From the NCBI GenBank assembly GCA_037127315.1, contig JBBBDQ010000228.1:124501-188500 (forward strand): DNA of 64,000 bases, given 5' to 3'. Both the position numbers and the translations under genes were made by a program. The DNA comes from Ascarosepion bandense. Lineage: Eukaryota; Mollusca; Cephalopoda; Sepiida; Sepiidae. Of the stretch, positions 42,329-54,873 are shown in pieces (position 1 is the stretch's first letter; every line of letters starts with the position of its first letter). A model generated the notes under the pieces. That model saw nothing but the letters and a program-made list of their open reading frames with translations. It was not told the origin of the DNA and ran no database searches.

Positions 42329-45300
42329 CTAAAAGAGAAAATCAAGGCTAGCCCCGGTCACGCGAACCAGGCTCGCTGCATATACCCACCTTTCGCTGAA
42401 CTCTGTCGGGTGCAGCCGTTTCCGTTCAGTTCTAATCTTAATTTTGAGCTGGTGCTCAAAATATCGGATTAGATCCTGATCCGAAAGACGACCTCCCCGC
42501 AAGACTTCCTCCAGACGCGTCATCCAAATCACCATTCTAGCCGTGGCCAGTAGCGACAGAAACACCATCCGCTTCACTCCAGAGTACGGGGGCGACACAT
42601 TGTCCACAGCGTATGCGCGATCAATGAGCACAAGCTCCCGCGGCGCGATACGAGCAGTCAACTCGCCAACACGCGCCCACAACGGGCGAACGCGCGAACA
42701 ATGGAAGAAGGCGTGCGCAGACGTCTCCTTAATTCCAAGGACGCAACGTTCACAATCTGGCAAATCCGCCAGGCCCATTGCGAAACGCTTGTCGTTGAGA
42801 GACAAACCATTCCGAGCCAATCGCCAGGTCAGAGAAAACTCAGAGTTGTTGAGCCAATCCGCACCTGGCGCCCAAGACCAATGAGAGCGATACTCCTCTC
42901 TCGACATGCCGAGCTTACTCCACAGTTCATCCTTCACGGCGCCCTCCACTAATCCCCGATAGAAGATTCTCCTAGGCCGTGAAAGGTCACTGGACCATGG
43001 AATGGCCCGAAGGGCCGTCAGACATTCGAGCAGGAATTTCGGCCGCCCCCAAGGCCTATTGCTAGTCCTTAGGAGCGGGGGAGTGATAGTGAGGCTAGGG
43101 AACATGTCCCTCACTACCCCCGCAAGCAACCGATCTTCCTCCAACGCGCGCCTGAGGAATGCCAACCTCGAAGCGAGCACATGGCTCCTCAAGTGTGGCA
43201 TCCCCAGACCCCCTTGACACGGACGGAGGCAACAGACTCCTTTGTCGACCATGTGTTTGCGTCCTCTCCAAAGACAGGAGAATAGCAAACGCTCGAGCGC
43301 CTTCTCATGATCGTCACAAAGGGGAAGTACAGACAGCCGGTAAAGCATTCTGGGAAAGAGGTATGTATTACACACCTCCGCCAGACCCTTCACGGAGAGA
43401 CTCCGTCGACGCCAAATCTCGACCGACGCGCCGACCTTTGCCTGTACTTCTGACCAGTTTTTCTCCAACTGTAAGTCCGGACCGAACCAAACTCCGAGGA
43501 GCTTGACCGGCCCGTCCGTCCAGTCGAAGGGCCCCGGGAGGGAAACACCCTTCCAGGCACCTAACCGCAAGCCGGACGACTTGTCGCGGTTAATTCTGGC
43601 CCCTGTTACCTGTTCGTACCGTTCAAGCGCCTTCTGTACCTGCCCTTATGTCCCTGCGGGAGGACACAAAGGTCGTTACGTCATCGGCGTACGCGGAAAC
43701 CCTGGCTCGAGCTCCTCCAGGGACAGCAATTCCACGCAGGACCGGACTGCACGTCCCGTCCCTTAGCCGGCGAAGGAGAGGCTCCAACGCCAGGACGTAA
43801 AGGAGAGGCGACAGTGGACAACCCTGTCGGACCGACCTAGACAGCGCGAAAGCGCTCGACAGCTTCCCGTTCACCTGTACCACAGCCTTGGGGGAGCGAT
43901 ACAGAAGGCTAATCCAGCGGCTGAAGTCGGGTTTGAATCCGGCGGCCTGCAGGACAGCAGCCAGGTAGCCATGGTCAATCCTATCAAATGCCTTGGACTG
44001 ATCCAAATTGATCAGCGCGGCCTCTTCGTCGTCTTCTACACCCTCTACGATCGTGCGAATCAAGTGCAGGTTGTTCTGAATTGTTCGTCCCTTCACAGAA
44101 CAAGTCTGATCCGGTTCCAACAGAGACTCGGCAACTAGCTGCAAGCGATTCGTCAGGATCTTGGCCAAAATCTTTAACTCTGTGTTTAGCAGAGTTATGG
44201 GCCTGTAATCATCTAATCCCCGCCCAACCTTCTTGCCTTTTCCCAACAGCGTGATCACGCCCCTGGTGATCCGACCGGGGATGGACCCCTGCCGAAACCA
44301 GTGGTTGAACACGACAGTCAAGAGCGGGACAAAAAGGTGCGACATCCTCAAGTACAATTCATAGGGCAAACCATCCAAACCTGGCGACTTGCCACTGCCG
44401 GTCTTCTTCAAAGCCGCGTAGACTTCGTCCTCCGTAATCTCCCCTTCGCAGCTAGCCGCTTCAGCCGGCAAAAGCCGGGGAAAGTCAGCCAAATAGCTGC
44501 GAAACTCCTCGTCACGGAGACCAGGCTCCTTGGTAAACCGGTGTTCGAAATGCTGCCGGAACGCCTCGCACATGTCGTCGGTGGACCTAAGGAGATGTCC
44601 CTCCGGGTCGCGCACCTCTCGAATGTACCGATCGCCGGCCCGACGAATTTCTTCCTTGCGCAGTTCTGCGCCCATGTTCACAGCTTCGGAAGACATCTTG
44701 CTTAACTTAGCTCTAATTACCTGACCCATATAGCGCTCGCTAGTCGTGCGCCTCAGGGCCTCCCTGGCTAAGGCTATCTCTAGGGGATCCCCACCAGCCT
44801 CCGCCCGGGCGAAATTAGCACTAAGTGTCTTTGCCTCCGCAGCCTTATCTAGTTTGAGCCGCTGGCTATATTTGGTGGCGAAAGACCTAATGGAGTCCTT
44901 AAGGTTAACCCACCACTTATTCCCAATGACTCGCCCAATTAACGCCCGCTGAACTAGTTTTGTCAGCTGGTCACGAAAGTCCCGCCTGTCCAGTAAGGAC
45001 TGATTGAACTTCCAATAACCAGCCAACCTAGGCCTAAAGTCTAACACCACACGGGCACAAACGAGTTTGTGGTCCGTGTAGCCTAGCCAGTGGAACGTTG
45101 GACATTCTAAGAAGTCTATGTCGGCCACTCTCACTAACATCCTATCCAGGTACGCAGATACCCGGGTAGAAGGCCAATTAAGCGCCCACGTCCACATACT
45201 CCCATCCGGATGATCGACCCGGTATCTATCGACGAGACCAAATTCGTCGATCAGATCAACCAGGCTACGATCATCATTCCTCCCGCTAGCGCCCCTCCCT

Positions 45301-45749
45301 CTATCCCATTTGGGGGTTAGGATGGCATTCCAGTCCCCAACTAAGATTAGCCGTGTTGAATGCACCATAAAGGGCTCCAACAGCCGAAAGAAAGAGACAC
45401 GCTCACCTTGCTTATTGGGCGCATAAACCACAATCAGCCGGAACAATTTGCTTTTCACTGCAATATCGGCCACGATCAGCCGGCCCTCGGCACCGACATG
45501 GACAAGGTCAACCTTCGCGTCCAGGGTACGCTTGACCAGCAAAGAAACACCTCTGGCTTGCCGGCTCCCATATGCTGAATAGACGACAAAGTCGTTAGAC
45601 AGCACACAAGAGTCGACTTCGCAAACAAAGTGAGTCTCTTGGATCGCGGCCACATCCACGCCGAAGGACAAGAGGTCACGAAGCAGGCGAGCCGCCTTAC
45701 CCCGATCCCTCAGGCCCTTCGCATTCAAGCTGGCTATCTTAATAGACAT
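42329..45749 (-). pseudogene. ORF2 copy 8, single frameshift
   Basis: Open from the ATG at 45749 for about 703 residues, through endonuclease and RT including AYADD. One extra T near 43640 (GTACCTGCCC for GTACCGCCC) then breaks the frame. The remaining ~430 residues, from just after the catalytic core through the C-terminal Cys/His motif, are open to 42329. E665 is Gly and S559 is Asn in this copy. The break is not in a homopolymer, so it is more likely real than the breaks in copies 3 and 6. Confidence 0.93.
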
Positions 45750-45758
45750 CTTTTAGTT

Positions 45759-47830
45759 CTGAAAAAGAAAAAACAAAGAAACATGCAACAAGGCTCTAGT
45801 CGCATACGGGGTAGAAATCTCGGGCAGAGGGGACCCCGACGGACTGTCCTAGGGACCCTGTACCAATGTCGGACGTAATCCGTCCGTCTAGGACAATCCC
45901 GCCGACGTCGGTGGGATATGTTAGTTTTACCACCCTATATAAACTGGGGTGGAGTAAAACGGGGAACCTCCCCGAACAATTTTGCGACATTTTTCTTAGT
46001 TCCGGCGTGTTTTCCGCCACCATCCTTATTTTAGGATATAGCCTTCTGACCTCTTCTATGTGGTCCCAGACCCGCAGGTTCCCCCCGGTATTTCTTACCA
46101 GGGTGATGACACCTGGGGCCTGGGAAAAGTTTGTAGGATCTTCAGTGGAAAGATTGTTGACTGAAGTCAGTTTTAGGAGCGGCTTCAGCAACTTTCGCCT
46201 TTGCGAGGACCACTCCGCCACCAAATTTTCGTCGACTTTCATTAGAGCTGCGCCTCTCGGGAGGCCTTTCTTCTTTTTCGCCTGACTGGGAGTCTGGCTG
46301 GGAGTGGGAATAGGAGAAGGGGAGGGAGTGGGAGTTGCCGAAATGTTCTTTTCCAGGGGGGTCAGATTGAAGGTAGGGGACTGGGAAGCTTTCCGCGGGG
46401 AAGAGGGAAGGCTCCTCGCCTTTTCTGCATAAGTGCATCTAACTGGGGACACCGGTAAAGAAGTGCATCGGTCGCCCAGCTTCCTCCTCTCAGAGCTCCT
46501 GCTCCTCCTTCTACTCTTGAGTTTGTCCTGTTGTTCCTCCTCTTCCTCTCTCCCGCGCTTCAGGGACGACGCTCTTCCTACTTCCATAGGCTCTTCCGCA
46601 ACCTTTTGGGGAAGGAACCCTTTTCCTTGCCCTGTTTGGACGGTGAATTTTGCGGAGTAGGGTCCTTCTGTTTGGCAGGCGCCTTAACAGGAGTCGGCAC
46701 CTTCACCGGCACCTTCGCCGGCGAAGGCGTTTTTGCCTTTTTTCGCGCCACCACCTGCCAATCACCCTCCTTGTTGGCTGCCGGTACTGGTGCTGGTGGA
46801 GCTTGTTTGGTAGTTTCCTTTGCAGGCTGCTGCTGCTGTTTGACTGGTTGGGCCTTTGGGGGCGGGTTTTTGGTCGGACACGCCTTTGCGACGTGTTCCG
46901 CCGCCCCACAGACCCAACAGCAAGGCTTTCTGCCCTCCACGACCACAAAAATATTTCGATCCCTGCAGGTGAGAATGTTGGGGATTTTCGCAATGTTTTC
47001 CCCAGATAGGGTCACCTGCAGGACCATATCTCCTGTATAGAAGCCTGCCTTGGACCGTAGCGAGGAGACGTCGGCCACCTTTCCGTAACTTGCAAAAAAG
47101 GCGCCGACGTGGTCCTCGGCAATGTCCAAGGGGACGCCATGCAAGGTAATCTTGACTCTCCTTGCTCCCATATATTCCGTCTGGAATTGGAGTGTTTTTG
47201 TCTCCAATACCACGCCAATTAGGCGCTTGGCCTCTTCAACTGAGCCAAGCAGGACGTCCCACTTGGCATTGCCTCTCCTCGCTACGGCCTTTGCATTAAT
47301 CTGAAGAGCCCGAATTGCCTCTTCAAAGGATTCCCTTGTGATGCCCACAAACTTATGGGTCTTAAGTTCCTTGGTTCTTAGTGTGATTATTCTGGCCTCA
47401 ATTTGTGCCAATTGTTCTGGCACGGAAACCAGCTCTGTTCCTTTAATATACTGGGCGTATTTGTCTTGCATCTGATGGTAATATTCCTCATCCTTAACCG
47501 TCAATTTCCCTCTTTTCCACCCAGCGGTCGAGGGTTTAGGCGATGCTGCTTCTGCTAGTACTTGCGAAGGGGGATTATCCCGAGGCGGTAGAGCCCAATC
47601 CCCCTCCTTTCCTCCCACCGACGCCGTGGTGGGAGGAACGACCTCATCCGGCCCATTCGAGGCCATTGCCACCAAAGTGGCCGAACACCGGACAACCTCT
47701 TTCCGGTGTTTCGCGTTGAAAACGCTACTTTACGCAAGCCCGAGCTATAAACTCGGGCCGGAAATTAGTATGTCCAAGATACAAAGTCACTGCAATATCA
47801 CGAAGGAACAAAACAGCTCTTTGCTCTTAC
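45759..47830 (-). other. Candidate intron, copy 8
   Basis: Same donor and uninterrupted pyrimidine tract as copy 7. Acceptor CAG ends at 45759, nine nt before the ORF2 ATG codon. Motif-based prediction. Confidence 0.45.
45796..47666 (-). pseudogene. ORF1 type B, copy 8, frameshifted
   Basis: Starts at the ATG at 47666. It is open for about 355 residues, past the zinc knuckle into the basic region. One T is missing from a T5 run near 46605. The rest of the basic region and the C-terminal domain are in another frame to the normal stop at 45796. The same loss is present in copy 9, so it is either an inherited mutation or a recurrent homopolymer error. Confidence 0.92.
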
Positions 47831-47889
47831 CTTCACAACCCCCAAAACAAAAAGTCAAGAGGGTAGGAAATGGCTGGTACTTATTTATT
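47667..47889 (-). promoter_or_regulatory. 5' leader, copy 8 (type B)
   Basis: Type B leader equal to that of copy 6 in all hairpins. Splice-donor match with intron side from 47830. No ATG before ORF1. Confidence 0.7.
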
Positions 47890-47905
47890 TTGCCAAAAGT
47901 ACAAA
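47877..47905. repeat. Copy 8/copy 9 junction tract
   Basis: AT-rich tract with GTACTT/AAGTAC arms and a GCC in the loop. Identical to 54148-54176. Confidence 0.8.
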
Positions 47906-48602
47906 ATTCTGGCACAAGGCCAACAAATGGGAGGGGGAACAAAAACTTGGGTTGGTCTTCCGTAACTATCTTATACCTAGCTAATCCGATTCACGACCCA
48001 TACATACGTTACAATTTTCTCATTCACCATAAAAATTTGTCCATCAACACTCATACCTATCAAGCACCAAAATACCGCAGTAACATACCAGGGACCTAAA
48101 AACGCCCCAAATGTACATAAAAATTTGTTTATTTACAATATTTACAATAGTGTACAAAAATAAATTTAAAACTTTATTCATGAAATGACATGATGGGAAG
48201 GGGGAATGAAGAAACAAAAAATCCCCAAAACAAAAACAATTTCAAATGAATATATATACACAATGTTAGTAAGACCCAAACACACCCACATAATTAAAGA
48301 GGCCACTGTATTCTGCCTTAAAAGGAACAAAATCAAGCAGCTCTCTTTCTAAGGGGAATGGAGAAGCAGGGAACAAAATAAATTGGACTGGAGAATATAT
48401 AAGGCTGACCCAGCCGAGAATGAAAACGGGACAAAATAACAATGGACAATGGGAATCTCGAACTGGATCATAACAAAAGTAATGGAGCCGGGAACAGGCT
48501 AGGACAAACACATTCACTCACATTAACTAGGCACAAAAAAGACTTCTTACCTTAACCACGGGAGGGGTTCCAAAGGAATCCACCCCGATGCAACTAGCAG
48601 AT
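47906..48602 (-). other. 3' UTR copy 9 (class f)
   Basis: Class f markers shared with copy 10: CAGTAACATACC, GAGAATATATAAGG and GGAACAAAATAAATT. AATAAA occurs near 48178 and 48132. No gene is seen. Confidence 0.8.
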
Positions 48603-51600
48603 CTAAAAGAGAAAATCAAGGCTAGCCCCGGTCACGCGAACCAGGCTCGCCGCATATACCCACCTTTCGCTGAACTCTGTCGGGTGCAGCCGTTTTCGTT
48701 CAGTTCTAATCTTAATTTTGAGCTGGTGCTCAAAATATCGGATTAGATCCGATCCGAAAGACGACCGCCCCGCAAGACTTCCTCCAGACGCGTCATCCAA
48801 ATCACCATTCTAGCCGTGGCCAGTAGCGACAGAAACACCATCCGCTTCACTCCAGAGTACGGGGGCGACACATTGTCCACAGCGTATGCGCGATCAATGA
48901 GCACAAGCTCCCGCGGCGCGATACGAGCAGTCAACTCGCCGACACGCGCCCACAACGGGCGAACGCGCGAATAATGGAAGAAGGCGTGCGCAGACGTCTC
49001 CTTAATTCCAAGGACGCAACGTTCACAATCTGGCAAATCCGCCAGGCCCATTGCGAAACGCTTGTCGTTGAGAGACAAACCATTCCGAGCCAATCGCCAG
49101 GTCAGAGAAAACTCAGAGTTGTTGAGCCAATCCGCACCTGGCGCCCAAGACCAATGAGAGCGATACTCCTCTCTCGACATGCCGAGCTTACTCCACAGTT
49201 CATCCTTCACGGCGCCCTCCACTAATCCCCGATAGAAGATTCTCCTAGGCCGTGAAAGGTCACTGGACCATGGAATGGCCCGAAGGGCCGTCAGACATTC
49301 GAGCAGGAATTTCGGCCGCCCCCAAGGCCTATTGCTAGTCCTTAGGAGCGGGGGAGTGACAGTGAGGCTAGGGAACATGTCCCTCACTACCCCCGCAAGC
49401 AACCGATCTTCCTCCAACGCGCGCCTGAGGAATGCCAACCTCGAAGCGAGCACGTGGCTCCTCAAGTGTGGCATCCCCAGACCCCCTTGACACGGACGGA
49501 GGCAACAGACTCCTTTGTCGACCATGTGTTTGCGTCCTCTCCAAAGACAGGAGAATAGCAAACGCTCGAGCGCCTTCTCATGATCGTCACAAAGGGGAAG
49601 TACAGACAGCCGGTAAAGCATTCTGGGAAAGAGGTATGTATTACACACCTCCGCCAGACCCTTCACGGAGAGACTCCGTCGACGCCAAATCTCGACCGAC
49701 GCGCCGACCTTTGCCTGTACTTCTGACCAGTTTTTCTCCAACTGTAAGTCCGGACCGAACCAAACTCCGAGGAGCTTGACCGGCCCGTCCGTCCAGTCGA
49801 AGGGCCCCGGGAGGGAAACACCCTTCCAGGCACCTAACCGCAAGCCGGACGACTTGTCGCGGTTAATTCTGGCCCCTGTTACCTGTTCGTACCGTTCAAG
49901 CGCCTTCTGTACCGCCCTTATGTCCCTGCGGGAGGACACAAAGGTCGTTACGTCATCGGCGTACGCGGAAACCCTGGCTCGAGCTCCACCAGGGACAGCA
50001 ATTCCACGCAGGACCGGACTGCACGTCTCGTCCCTTAGCCGGCGAAGGAGGGGCTCCAACGCCAGGACGTAAAGGAGAGGCGACAGTGGACAACCCTGTC
50101 GGACCGACCTAGACAGCGCGAAAGCGCTCGACAGCTTCCCGTTCACCTGTACCACAGCCTTGGGGGAGCGATACAGAAGGCTAATCCAGCGGCTGAAGTC
50201 GGGTTTGAATCCGGCGGCCTGCAGGACAGCAGCCAGGTAGCCATGGTCAATCCTATCAAATGCCTTGGACTGATCCAAATTGATCAGCGCGGCCTCTTCG
50301 TCGTCTTCTACACCCTCTACGATCGTGCGGATCAAGTGCAGGTTGCTCTGAATTGTTCGTCCCTTCACAGAACAAGTCTGATCCGGTTCCAACAGAGACT
50401 CGGCAACTAGCTGCAAGCGATTCGTCAGGATCTTGGCCAAAATCTTTAACTCTGTGTTTAGCAGAGTTATGGGCCTGTAATCATCTAATCCCCGCCCAAC
50501 CTTCTTGCCTTTTCCCAACAGCGTGATCACGCCCCTGGTGATCCGACCGGGGATGGACCCCTGCCGAAACCAGTGGTTGAACACGACAGTCAAGAGCGGG
50601 ACAAAAAGGTGCGACATCCTCAAGTACAATTCATAGGGCAAACCATCCAAACCTGGCGACTTGCCACTGCCGGTCTTCTTCAAAGCCGCGTAGACTTCGT
50701 CCTCCGTAATCTCCCCTTCGCAGCTAGCCGCTTCAGCCGGCAAAAGCCGGGGAAAGTCAGCCAAATAGCTGCGAAACTCCTCGTCACGGAGACCAGGCTC
50801 CTTGGTAAACCGGTGTTCGAAATGCTGCCGGAACGCCTCGCACATGTCGTCGGTGGACCTAAGGAGATGTCCCTCCGGGTCGCGCACTTCTCGAATGTAC
50901 CGATCGCCGGCCCGACGAATTTCTTCCTTGCGCAGTTCTGCGCCCATGTTCACAGCTTCGGAAGACATCTTGCTTAACTTAGCTCTAATTACCTGGCCCA
51001 TATAGCGCTCGCTAGTCGTGCGCCTCAGGGCCTCCCTGGCTAAGGCTATCTCTAGGGGATCCCCACCAGCCTCCGCCCGGGCGAAATTAGCACTAAGTGT
51101 CTTTGCCTCCGCAGCCTTATCTAGTTTGAGCCGCTGGCTATATTTGGTGGCGAAAGACCTAATGGAGTCCTTAAGGTTAACCCACCACTTATTCCCAATG
51201 ACTCGCCCAATTAACGCCCGCTGAACTAGTTTTGTCAGCTGGTCACGAAAGTCCCGCCTGTCCAGTAAGGACTGATTGAACTTCCAATAACCAGCCAACC
51301 TAGGCCTAAAGTCTAACACCACACGGGCACAAACGAGTTTGTGGTCCGTGTAGCCTAGCCAGTGGAACGTTGGACATTCTAAGAAGTCTATGTCGGCCAC
51401 TCTCACTAACATCCTATCCAGGTACGCAGATACCCGGGTAGAAGGCCAATTAAGCGCCCACGTCCACATACTCCCATCCGGATGATCGACCCGGTATCTA
51501 TCGACGAGACCAAATTCGTCGATCAGATCAACCAGGCTACGATCATCATTCCTCCCGCTAGCGCCCCTCCCTCTATCCCATTTGGGGGTTAGGATGGCAT

Positions 51601-52021
51601 TCCAGTCCCCAACTAAGATTAGCCGTGTTGAATGCACCATAAAGGGCTCCAACAGCCGAAAGAAAGAGACACGCTCACCTTGCTTATTGGGCGCATAAAC
51701 CACAATCAGCCGGAACAATTTGCTTTTCACTGCAATATCGGCCACGATCAGCCGGCCCTCGGCACCGACATGGACAAGGTCAACCTTCGCGTCCAGGGTA
51801 CGCTTGACCAGCAAAGAAACACCTCTGGCTTGCCGGCTCCCATATGCTGAATAGACGACAAAGTCGTTAGACAGCACACAAGAGTCGACTTCGCAAACAA
51901 AGTGAGTCTCTTGGATCGCGGCCACATCCACGCCGAAGGACAAGAGGTCACGAAGCAGGCGAGCCGCCTTACCCCGATCCCTCAGGCCCTTCGCATTCAA
52001 GCTGGCTATCTTAATAGACAT
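48603..52021 (-). pseudogene. ORF2 copy 9, C-terminal frameshift and Cys to Tyr change
   Basis: Open from the ATG at 52021 for about 1090 residues: all of endonuclease, RT and most of the C-terminal region. One T is then missing near 48750 (GATCCGATCC for GATCCTGATCC), and the last ~48 residues are out of frame. In addition C1017, the last residue of the C-terminal Cys/His motif, is Tyr (substitution at 48972), which should weaken zinc binding if that motif is a zinc finger. Catalytic residues of both enzymes are unchanged. Confidence 0.93.
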
Positions 52022-52030
52022 CTTTTAGTT

Positions 52031-54101
52031 CTGAAAAAGAAAAAACAAAGAAACATGCAACAAGGCTCTAGTCGCATACGGGGTAGAAATCTCGGGCAGA
52101 GGGGACCCCGACGGACTGTCCTAGGGACCCTGTACCAATGTCGGACGTAATCCGTCCGTCTAGGACAATCCCGCCGACGTCGGTGGGATATGTTAGTTTT
52201 ACCACCCTATATAAACTGGGGTGGAGTAAAACGGGGAACCTCCCCGAACAATTTTGCGACATTTTTCTTAGTTCCGGCGTGTTTTCCGCCACCATCCTTA
52301 TTTTAGGATATAGCCTTCTGACCTCTTCTATGTGGTCCCAGACCCGCAGGTTCCCCCCGGTATTTCTTACCAGGGTGATGACACCTGGGGCCTGGGAAAA
52401 GTTTGTAGGATCTTCAGTGGAAAGATTGTTGACTGAAGTCAGTTTTAGGAGCGGCTTCAGCAACTTTCGCCTTTGCGAGGACCACTCCGCCACCAAATTT
52501 TCGTCGACTTTCATTAGAGCTGCGCCTCTCGGGAGGCCTTTCTTCTTTTTCGCCTGACTGGGAGTCTGGCTGGGAGTGGGAATAGGAGAAGGGGAGGGAG
52601 TGGGAGTTGCCGAAATGTTCTTTTCCAGGGGGGTCAGATTGAAGGTAGGGGACTGGGAAGCTTTCCGCGGGGAAGAGGGAAGGCTCCTCGCCTTTTCTGC
52701 ATAAGTGCATCTAACTGGGGACACCGGTAAAGAAGTGCATCGGTCGCCCAGCTTCCTCCTCTCAGAGCTCCTGCTCCTCCTTCTACTCTTGAGTTTGTCC
52801 TGTTGTTCCTCCTCTTCCTCTCTCCCGCGCTTCAGGGACGACGCTCTTCCTACTTCCATAGGCTCTTCCGTAACCTTTTGGGGAAGGAACCCTTTTCCTT
52901 GCCCTGTTTGGACGGTGAATTTTGCGGAGTAGGGTCCTTCTGTTTGGCAGGCGCCTTAACAGGAGTCGGCACCTTCACCGGCACCTTCGCCGGCGAAGGC
53001 GTTTTTGCCTTTTTTCGCGCCACCACCTGCCAATCACCCTCCTTGTTGGCTGCCGGTACTGGTGCTGGTGGAGCTTGTTTGGTAGTTTCCTTTGCAGGCT
53101 GCTGCTGCTGTTTGACTGGTTGGGCCTTTGGGGGCGGGTTTTTGGTCGGACACGCCTTTGCGACGTGTTCCGCCGCCCCACAGACCCAACAGCAAGGCTT
53201 TCTGCCCTCCACGACCACAAAAATATTTCGATCCCTGCAGGTGAGAATGTTGGGGATTTTCGCAATGTTTTCCCCAGATAGGGTCACCTGCAGGACCATA
53301 TCTCCTGTATAGAAGCCTGCCTTGGACCGTAGCGAGGAGACGTCGGCCACCTTTCCGTAACTTGCAAAAAAGGCGCCGACGTGGTCCTCGGCAATGTCCA
53401 AGGGGACGCCATGCAAGGTAATCTTGACTCTCCTTGCTCCCATATATTCCGTCTGGAATTGGAGTGTTTTTGTCTCCAATACCACGCCAATTAGGCGCTT
53501 GGCCTCTTCAACTGAGCCAAGCAGGACGTCCCACTTGGCATTGCCTCTCCTCGCTACGGCCTTTGCATTAATCTGAAGAGCCCGAATTGCCTCTTCAAAG
53601 GATTCCCTTGTGATGCCCACAAACTTATGGGTCTTAAGTTCCTTGGTTCTTAGTGTGATTATTCTGGCCTCAATTTGTGCCAATTGTTCTGGCACGGAAA
53701 CCAGCTCTGTTCCTTTAATATACTGGGCGTATTTGTCTTGCATCTGATGGTAATATTCCTCATCCTTAACCGTCAATTTCCCTCTTTTCCACCCAGCGGT
53801 CGAGGGTTTAGGCGATGCTGCTTCTGCTAGTACTTGCGAAGGGGGATTATCCCGAGGCGGTAGAGCCCAATCCCCTCCTTTCCTCCCACCGACGCCGTGG
53901 TGGGAGGAACGACCTCATCCGGCCCATTCGAGGCCATTGCCACCAAAGTGGCCGAACACCGGACAACCTCTTTCCGGTGTTTCGCGTTGAAAACGCTACT
54001 TTACGCAAGCCCGAGCTATAAACTCGGGCCGGAAATTAGTATGTCCAAGATACAAAGTCACTGCAATATCACGAAGGAACAAAACAGCTCTTTGCTCTTA
54101 C
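52031..54101 (-). other. Candidate intron, copy 9
   Basis: Same splice motifs as copies 7 and 8. Excision would bypass the broken ORF1 and leave the ORF2 start as first AUG. Confidence 0.45.
52068..53937 (-). pseudogene. ORF1 type B, copy 9, frameshifted
   Basis: The ATG at 53937 is followed after about 20 codons by loss of one C in a C5 run near 53872. The frame from about 53860 is then open through the RRM-like domain and zinc knuckle. A second break (T5 to T4 near 52877, shared with copy 8) splits off the C-terminal 263 residues. Length is 1870 nt, two less than intact copy 6. Both losses are in homopolymers. Confidence 0.9.
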
Positions 54102-54160
54102 CTTCACAACCCCCAAAACAAAAAGTCAAGAGGGTAGGAAATGGCTGGTACTTATTTATT
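53938..54160 (-). promoter_or_regulatory. 5' leader, copy 9 (type B)
   Basis: Type B leader with donor match (intron side from 54101) and unchanged hairpins. Confidence 0.7.
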
Positions 54161-54176
54161 TTGCCAAAAGTACAAA
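54148..54176. repeat. Copy 9/copy 10 junction tract
   Basis: Identical to 47877-47905, and the flanking 3' UTRs of copies 9 and 10 are also nearly identical, as expected from duplication of a whole unit. Confidence 0.8.
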
Positions 54177-54873
54177 ATTCTGGCACAAGGCCAACAAATG
54201 GGAGGGGGAACAAAAACTTGGGTTGGTCTTCCGTAACTATCTTATACCTAGCTAATCCGATTCACGACCCATACATACGTTACAATTTTCTCATTCACCA
54301 TAAAAATTTGTCCATCAACACTCATACCTATCAAGCACCAAAATACCGCAGTAACATACCAGGGACCTAAAAACGCCCCAAATGTACATAAAAATTTGTT
54401 TATTTACAATATTTACAATAGTGTACAAAAATAAATTTAAAACTTTATTCATGAAATGACATGATGGGAAGGGGGAATGAAGAAACAAAAAATCCCCAAA
54501 ACAAAAACAATTTCAAATGAATATATATACACAATGTTAGTAAGACCCAAACACACCCACATAATTAAAGAGGCCACTGTATTCTGCCTTAAAAGGAACA
54601 AAATCAAGCAGCTCTCTTTCTAAGGGGAATGGAGAAGCAGGGAACAAAATAAATTGGACTGGAGAATATATAAGGCTGACCCAGCCGAGAATGAAAACGG
54701 GACAAAATAACAATGGACAATGGGAATCTCGAACTGGATCATAACAAAAGTAATGGAGCCGGGAACAGGCTAGGACAAACACATTCACTCACATTAACTA
54801 GGCACAAAAAAGACTTCTTACCTTAACCACGGGAGGGGTTCCAAAGGAATCCACCCCGATGCAACTAGCAGAT
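54177..54873 (-). other. 3' UTR copy 10 (class f)
   Basis: Nearly identical to the copy 9 3' UTR. AATAAA, terminal stem-loop and near-stop hairpin are kept. No gene is seen. Confidence 0.8.

Larger units (their letters stand above)
41630..47889 (-). mobile_element. LINE copy 8 (type B), complete unit
   Basis: Complete unit with one frameshift in each ORF. Its 3' UTR and junction (class e) equal those of copy 11. The ORF1 break (loss of one T in a T5 run) is shared with copy 9. Confidence 0.95.
47906..54160 (-). mobile_element. LINE copy 9 (type B), complete unit
   Basis: Complete unit. ORF2 is open for 1092 residues before a -1 frameshift near the C-terminus. It also has a substitution in the C-terminal Cys/His motif. 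Its 3' UTR and junction (class f) match copy 10. Confidence 0.95.
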
